A DNA stretch of 64,000 nucleotides from Fundidesulfovibrio terrae (lineage in GTDB: Bacteria > Desulfobacterota > Desulfovibrionia > Desulfovibrionales > Desulfovibrionaceae). The translations under genes and the position numbers were made by a program. The stretch is from assembly GCF_022808915.1 (NCBI RefSeq), contig NZ_JAKZFS010000002.1, positions 372,001 to 436,000 on the forward strand, read 5' to 3'. The notes under the pieces were generated by a model, which saw only the letters and a program-made list of their open reading frames with translations, had not been told where the DNA came from and did no database searches. Each line of letters begins with the position of its first letter. Position 1 is the first letter of the stretch. Positions 60,289-64,000 of this stretch are shown piece by piece.

Positions 60289-61269
60289 TTACCCACCGCT
60301 CCTGATCCGCTGCGCCTCTATGAAATCCAGAAATGTAAACTCCGATCCCACGTCCGCGACACTCTCCCCGCGCTGGCGGATGTGCGTTTCCGACAATGGC
60401 CCGAGGCGCTTGGCCAATTTCAGGAAGGGTATCTTCCACGGGTCCGCGCCCATGATCCTGGCGCAGGTGGCGTCCACCGACGGCAGGCACTCCCCCACCA
60501 CGATCACGCCGCAGGCTTTCGGGGTCCCCATGATGGGGCCGTCGCCTTCCATGCCGACAATGCCGTCCACGATGGCCAGGTGCGGCTTTACCGTGGCGTT
60601 GATGTCCACGATGGAGCGCGGGATGCCCTGCATGTGGAGCACGTTCTTGGGCCAGCCGTAGATCGTGCCGGGCATGACCCCGAAGAGGTTCTTCATGGAG
60701 AGCGTCACCCCGGCCCAGTGGTGGGTTTTCATCTTGGCCACCGAGACGATGAGGTCGGCGGCCAGAAGGGCGTTCGGAAGGAAGAGCCGCTTGAGCGACG
60801 TGAGGCCGCCAGCGTTGGGCACGGCAGTCACCGGTCCGGCGTTGAAATCCACGAAGGGGATGCGGTCTTCGGCCAGGGCGTCGCCCATTCCGGAAAGCTC
60901 GAGGACCTCGTAAGAGTCGCAGAGGTGCCCGGCCGCCTCACCCACGATGACCCGCCCGGCCCCGAGGGAGAAGAAGGTCTCGGCCGCGGCGCGGACAACG
61001 GCGGGGTGGGTGTTGATGTGCCCGGCTCCGGCACGGGGCTCGACCAGGTTCGGCTTGAGCAGGACGGTTTTCCCGGCGATCCGCGAGGCGTCGAAGCGCA
61101 GTTCTGCGAGGGCGCTCTTGAGAAGGCCCGCGATGTCCGCCCCGTAGCTTGCGGCCTTGCCCACGAAAACCGGGGTCTCGACATGGGATTCGCGGTCAAG
61201 GACGAGGTAGGCCCCGGCGGCGACGGCAATGCCCGCTGCGGTCAGCTTGATGAAGTCACGCCTGTCCAT
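60289..61269 (-). CDS. Tat-exported DUF362 protein
   Basis: A 326-residue protein. The N-terminus MDRRDFIKLTAAGIAVAAGAYLV is a Tat signal (RRDFIK), so it is exported folded. The body is DUF362: VLLKPNLVEPRAGAGHINTHPAVVRA, VIVGEAAGH, SVAKMKTHHWAGVTLSMKNLFGVMPG, LAIVDGIVGMEGDGPIMGTPKACGVIVVG. No ferredoxin domain is fused, although DUF362 proteins often have one. Function is unknown; a cofactor-bearing redox protein is usually assumed. Its start lies 14 bases inside the end of the next gene upstream. Confidence 0.85.
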   Translation of the reverse strand: MDRRDFIKLTAAGIAVAAGAYLVLDRESHVETPVFVGKAASYGADIAGLLKSALAELRFDASRIAGKTVLLKPNLVEPRAGAGHINTHPAVVRAAAETFFSLGAGRVIVGEAAGHLCDSYEVLELSGMGDALAEDRIPFVDFNAGPVTAVPNAGGLTSLKRLFLPNALLAADLIVSVAKMKTHHWAGVTLSMKNLFGVMPGTIYGWPKNVLHMQGIPRSIVDINATVKPHLAIVDGIVGMEGDGPIMGTPKACGVIVVGECLPSVDATCARIMGADPWKIPFLKLAKRLGPLSETHIRQRGESVADVGSEFTFLDFIEAQRIRSGG

Positions 61270-62143
61270 GGGCGGCCTCCCCAGCTCGCGTCGCCAGATG
61301 CTTCGCCAGCCCTTCCTCGGCGAGACCGGCCAGGAGCAGCAGCGCGAAGTGCCACGTCTCGTAGGGTCCAAGGCGTTCCTGCCGGTCCAGGCACCTGGAG
61401 ATCAGCCCCCAGGTTCCGGCCGGACGCCGGCCCCAGGCGCTCAGCCCAAGAAGGCTCCAGGACAGCGCCAGGGGGGTGTCCAGGGCTTGGGTCCGCTCTT
61501 TGAGCCAGCCGAGGCTGGCCGTGACGACGCCCTCGGCGCACGCTTCGGACAGGGCCGCCAGGGCCAGGCCCGTGCACTCCGGATTGGGGTGGAGCTCCTG
61601 CCCGTACACCGTGACGTTCCCGTAGTTCCAGCCGCCAGACGGAATCTGGCGGTCAAGCAGCAGCCGCCTGCCTTCCGCCACCCGGGGGTGCGCGCCGTGG
61701 CCGGACGCGACGAGCGCCAGGATGGCCAGGGCGGTGGGCTCGACCCAGGCGCTGGTCTTAAGGTTCCAGGGCCAGCCCTGGAGGTTCGTGTCGTGTGTGA
61801 ACGGGGCGTTCTTCGGCAGGGGAAACCGGTGCCCCTCGGTTTTCAGGAGGAACGTCGCGGCCGACCGCACGTTTCCAGCGAAGCCGGGCGCCGCCAGCCA
61901 GGCGAAGACGGCCAGGGGGGTCGGCCAGATGGCGTCGGAGGCTTCGGGCAGGATGGGCACGCAGCCTTCCGGCGTCTGGTTCGCGGCCAGGCGCGCGCGG
62001 GCTGCGGGCAGCAGGGGATCCTCCGGGGAGACGGCGGACAGGGCGGCAACCGCCCAGGCAGTCGCGTCCACCCGGAAATCGTTGCACCCGGTCAGGGCGA
62101 AGCCGCCCTCGGGCAAGGCCCGCGAGCGTATCGTTGCGGCCAT
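61256..62143 (-). CDS. Prenyltransferase/terpene-cyclase-repeat protein
   Basis: About 295 residues in an alpha/alpha-toroid pattern. Repeats of the squalene-cyclase/prenyltransferase type are visible: GGFALTGCNDFRVDATAWAVAAL, GCVPILPEASDAIWPTPLAVFAWL, WVEPTALAILAL, QIPSGGWNYGNVTVYGQEL, CTGLALAAL. The DxDD motif of squalene-hopene cyclase is not evident, so it may not be a cyclase. The pairing with a DUF362 Tat protein by a 14-base overlap suggests a joint function. The start is uncertain: the ATG at 62143 is used, and a TTG at 62194 would add 17 residues. Confidence 0.72.
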   Translation of the reverse strand: MAATIRSRALPEGGFALTGCNDFRVDATAWAVAALSAVSPEDPLLPAARARLAANQTPEGCVPILPEASDAIWPTPLAVFAWLAAPGFAGNVRSAATFLLKTEGHRFPLPKNAPFTHDTNLQGWPWNLKTSAWVEPTALAILALVASGHGAHPRVAEGRRLLLDRQIPSGGWNYGNVTVYGQELHPNPECTGLALAALSEACAEGVVTASLGWLKERTQALDTPLALSWSLLGLSAWGRRPAGTWGLISRCLDRQERLGPYETWHFALLLLAGLAEEGLAKHLATRAGEAAHGQA

Positions 62144-62573
62144 GGCATTCACATCTGGAGTGTCGCTACTCAAAACAGCGCCCCGGTCGGACAAGGTGGA
62201 TGTCGTTCTTCACGCAGCCGTTGCCGCAAGGAAAAGACAGGACTGCAAACGGGAGCGATCACTATTACTCGCACGAAAGATATGTATTTATCGGGGATGG
62301 GAATATACGGGTTCCCCCCGGAGAGCGATTCCTGGAACAGGAGTATCCGGGCAGGCGGGTGTGACGCCCACGACAGGAACAGGCAGGCCTGCCGTGGCGC
62401 ATTTGACGGCTCAGGACAACTATCCTAAGCTAATTCAAGATGATTGGCGTCAAATCATCCGTCATCCGCCCTGCGCGCTTCGAATGCCTGTCCGAACTCC
62501 CGAAGACGGCCACCGGCACGGTGCGGCGGTTCGTGCCGCGGGAAAGTTGAAGCCTGTACCAGGGGAGCCCCCT
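62144..62573. promoter_or_regulatory. Divergent intergenic region with long inverted repeat
   Basis: No gene is supported. On plus, TTGACG (62403-62408), 17 bases, TAAGCT (62426-62431) is a plausible promoter for the gene at 62574. ATTTGACG (62401-62408) and CGTCAAAT (62448-62455) form a perfect 8-bp inverted repeat around it, enclosing a small AGGA-TCCT hairpin. This would suit an operator pair. Confidence 0.4.
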
Positions 62574-63704
62574 ATGAACGTGACGAAGGATGCGCTGCGT
62601 GAACTGCCCGAGGAGCCGGACGCCGGCCAGGCCGTGGCCGGCGGGGAACACGGGAAGAGCGAGGCCATCGCCCGGATACTCCGGGGCTGGCGGGAGGTCG
62701 AGCCGGACGCCAAGTACCAGGTGGGTCCGCTCAGGCCCGGGGACGGGCAGGGCGTGGCCCAGCTGTTCTACTCCGTGTACGGGGATCGCTACCCCGTGGA
62801 GGACTATTACATCCCCGCGCGCATCGAACAGCTCAACAGTGACGGCAGCCTGCTCACGGTGGTGGCCCGGCTGGAATCCGGGGCCGTGGCCGGGCAGGGC
62901 GCCTATTACCAGAGCTCACCCCCCAACAAGGCCCTCTACGAATTCGGGCAGCTGCTGGTCGCCGCCGAGTACCGCAACACGCTCATGGCCGCCAAGATCA
63001 CCCGGGAGATGGACCGCCTCTCGCACACCATGACCCAGGCCCAGGGCTTCTTCGGCGAGGCGGTGTGCACGCACACGATCACCCAGAAGCTCGTCGACAA
63101 GCAGGGGTACTCGGAGTGCGGCCTGGAGGTGTCCCTGATGCCCGCCGGGGCCTACGAGAAGGAAGGAGCCGGAGCCCAGCGGGTGAGCTGCCTGATAGGG
63201 GCCCGGGTGGACCGCGACCGGCGCATGCCGCTGAACCTGCCCGAATGCTACCGCCGGGAGATGGAGCTGATCCTGGACGGCTTTTCCCTGGACCGGGAGA
63301 TCAGCTTCAGCAGCCAGGATGCACCCCTGGCCGCAGAAAGCTCGCTCGACTCCCGCACCTTCGACTTCGCCTCGGTGGAGCGGGTGCAGTCCCTGAAAGT
63401 GGGAGCCGATTTTCCCGCGCGGGTGCTCGAACTGGACGAAAGCGCGAAACGCCGCGGCCTGGCCGTAGTCCAGGTTTTCGTCAACGCGGGCGAGCCTGGG
63501 GCGGTCTTCGCGGTGGACGCCCTGCGCGCACGCGGGTTCATCCTGGGGGGGCTCGTCCCGCTCTGGTTCGGCCCGGACGGGCTTCTCATGCAGAAGCTCT
63601 ACGTTGCGCCGGAGTTCGAAGCGGTCAACCTGCATTCGGACAGGGCCAAGGCCCTCTTCGCCTTTATCCGCGCGGACTGGGACCGCGCGCGCTCCCTGGC
63701 CTGA
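62574..63704 (+). CDS. GNAT-like acetyltransferase-fold protein
   Basis: A 376-residue protein from the ATG at 62574, preceded by AGGGGAG; the open frame extends upstream but as shadow sequence. The region about 50-200 resembles an N-acetyltransferase: VGPLRPGDGQGVAQLFYSVYGDRYPVEDYYIPARIEQL, VVARLESGAVAGQGAYY, LYEFGQLLVAAEYRNTLMAAKITREM. A second alpha/beta region (about 270-370: RGLAVVQVFVNAGEPGAVFAVDALRARGFILGGLVPLW) may be another GNAT half. The substrate is unknown. It stands seven bases before a molybdoenzyme subunit gene, so the two are likely cotranscribed. Confidence 0.72.
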   Translation: MNVTKDALRELPEEPDAGQAVAGGEHGKSEAIARILRGWREVEPDAKYQVGPLRPGDGQGVAQLFYSVYGDRYPVEDYYIPARIEQLNSDGSLLTVVARLESGAVAGQGAYYQSSPPNKALYEFGQLLVAAEYRNTLMAAKITREMDRLSHTMTQAQGFFGEAVCTHTITQKLVDKQGYSECGLEVSLMPAGAYEKEGAGAQRVSCLIGARVDRDRRMPLNLPECYRREMELILDGFSLDREISFSSQDAPLAAESSLDSRTFDFASVERVQSLKVGADFPARVLELDESAKRRGLAVVQVFVNAGEPGAVFAVDALRARGFILGGLVPLWFGPDGLLMQKLYVAPEFEAVNLHSDRAKALFAFIRADWDRARSLA

Positions 63705-63711
63705 GGCGGCG

Positions 63712-64000
63712 ATGACCCTGGCGCCATCCAGCATCCCGCATCGGGACTCCCTGTCCAAGGCCGTGGGGGCCGAACGCTTCAGCACGGATTTCAGCCCGCC
63801 CGGCTGCCTCTGGGCCGGGGCCAGGCGGGCGGGCGAGCCCCACGCCAGGATCAAGGCCGTGCACACGGCCGAGGCCCGGGCCGTCGAAGGCGTGACTGCC
63901 GTCCTCACAGGGGCGGACGTGCCCGGCTCCAACCTCCAGGGCATCATCCACAAGGACCAGCCCGTGCTGGCCACGGACACCGTGCGCCACGCCGGGGACG
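63712..64000 (+). CDS. Xanthine-dehydrogenase-family molybdopterin-binding subunit, 5' part
   Basis: The first 96 codons of a gene running off the window. SIPHRDSLSKAVGAERFSTDFSPPGCLWAGARRAGEPHARIKAV, VEGVTAVLTGADVPGSN, GIIHKDQPVLATDTVRHAGD match the a/b hammerhead domain that opens aldehyde oxidase/xanthine dehydrogenase large subunits. The molybdenum-binding domain lies beyond the edge. Desulfovibrios are known for aldehyde oxidoreductase of this family, but the substrate here cannot be judged. Confidence 0.85.
   Translation, partial: MTLAPSSIPHRDSLSKAVGAERFSTDFSPPGCLWAGARRAGEPHARIKAVHTAEARAVEGVTAVLTGADVPGSNLQGIIHKDQPVLATDTVRHAGD

Noticed and set aside
62144-62573. Molybdenum-cofactor riboswitch before the molybdoenzyme operon
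   Set aside because: Only simple inverted repeats are visible; I could not build the conserved multi-helix core of that RNA.

Overview
The window comes from a high-GC Gram-negative chromosome, most likely a Desulfovibrio-type sulfate reducer (Desulfovibrionaceae, Desulfobacterota). The basis is inference from gene content: one long aromatic operon starts with 2-amino-3,7-dideoxyheptulosonate (ADH) synthase and 3-dehydroquinate synthase II and runs through pheA, aroA, tyrA and trpEGDCFBA, an order I associate with Desulfovibrio. Short palindromes of the form GCCTCCGGCGGCCAAAGGG...CCCTTTGGAATCCC are scattered between genes. No ribosomal RNA or other direct taxonomic marker is present.

Layout. 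1-4.1 kb: a partial secreted protein, a WXXGXW-repeat lipoprotein, an unusual three-gene unit (cytosolic solute-binding-fold protein, G3E GTPase, ABC-type ATPase, no permease) and an AT-rich orphan membrane protein. 4.2-11.1 kb: phosphoglycolate-phosphatase-like HAD enzyme, ATC-hydrolase-like protein, pyruvate kinase, a class V aminotransferase, a DUF1844 protein, argC and an EAL-HDOD regulator. 11.2-27.3 kb, all on the minus strand: paaK, a DMT transporter, pirin, then the aromatic operon, interrupted by a DUF2971 gene between trpG and trpD. Upstream of the first gene lies a 29-residue leader peptide with nine consecutive aromatic residues (FYFWFYFWF). A terminator hairpin and a competing antiterminator follow it. 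This is a textbook attenuator that appears to read Phe, Tyr and Trp together.

27.4-39.6 kb holds a double-kinase hybrid sensor, an MFS exporter with its TetR repressor and operator, a VanX-like dipeptidase, a response regulator, a SpoIIE-type phosphatase with a small Cys-rich partner, a UvrD/PcrA helicase and an alkaline-phosphatase-superfamily protein. At 39.8 kb is tRNA-Leu(UAA). A near-copy of its 3' half lies at 46.3 kb, so the 6.5 kb between them looks like an old integrative segment. Its cargo is a CHASE2 adenylate/guanylate cyclase and a giant FecR-TPR-beta-barrel outer-membrane protein.

46.8-59.8 kb is a complete Tad (tight adherence) pilus locus on the minus strand: flp, tadV, cpaB, cpaC, a small lipoprotein, two tadE, tadG, tadA, tadB, tadC, tadD, a HerA/DUF87 ATPase not normally part of the system, and tadZ. 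The promoter-distal end (about 46.8-52 kb) is visibly more AT-rich than the proximal half. The window ends with a DUF362 Tat protein overlapping a prenyltransferase/cyclase-repeat protein. Divergently placed are a GNAT-like protein and the start of a xanthine-dehydrogenase-type molybdoenzyme subunit that runs off the edge.
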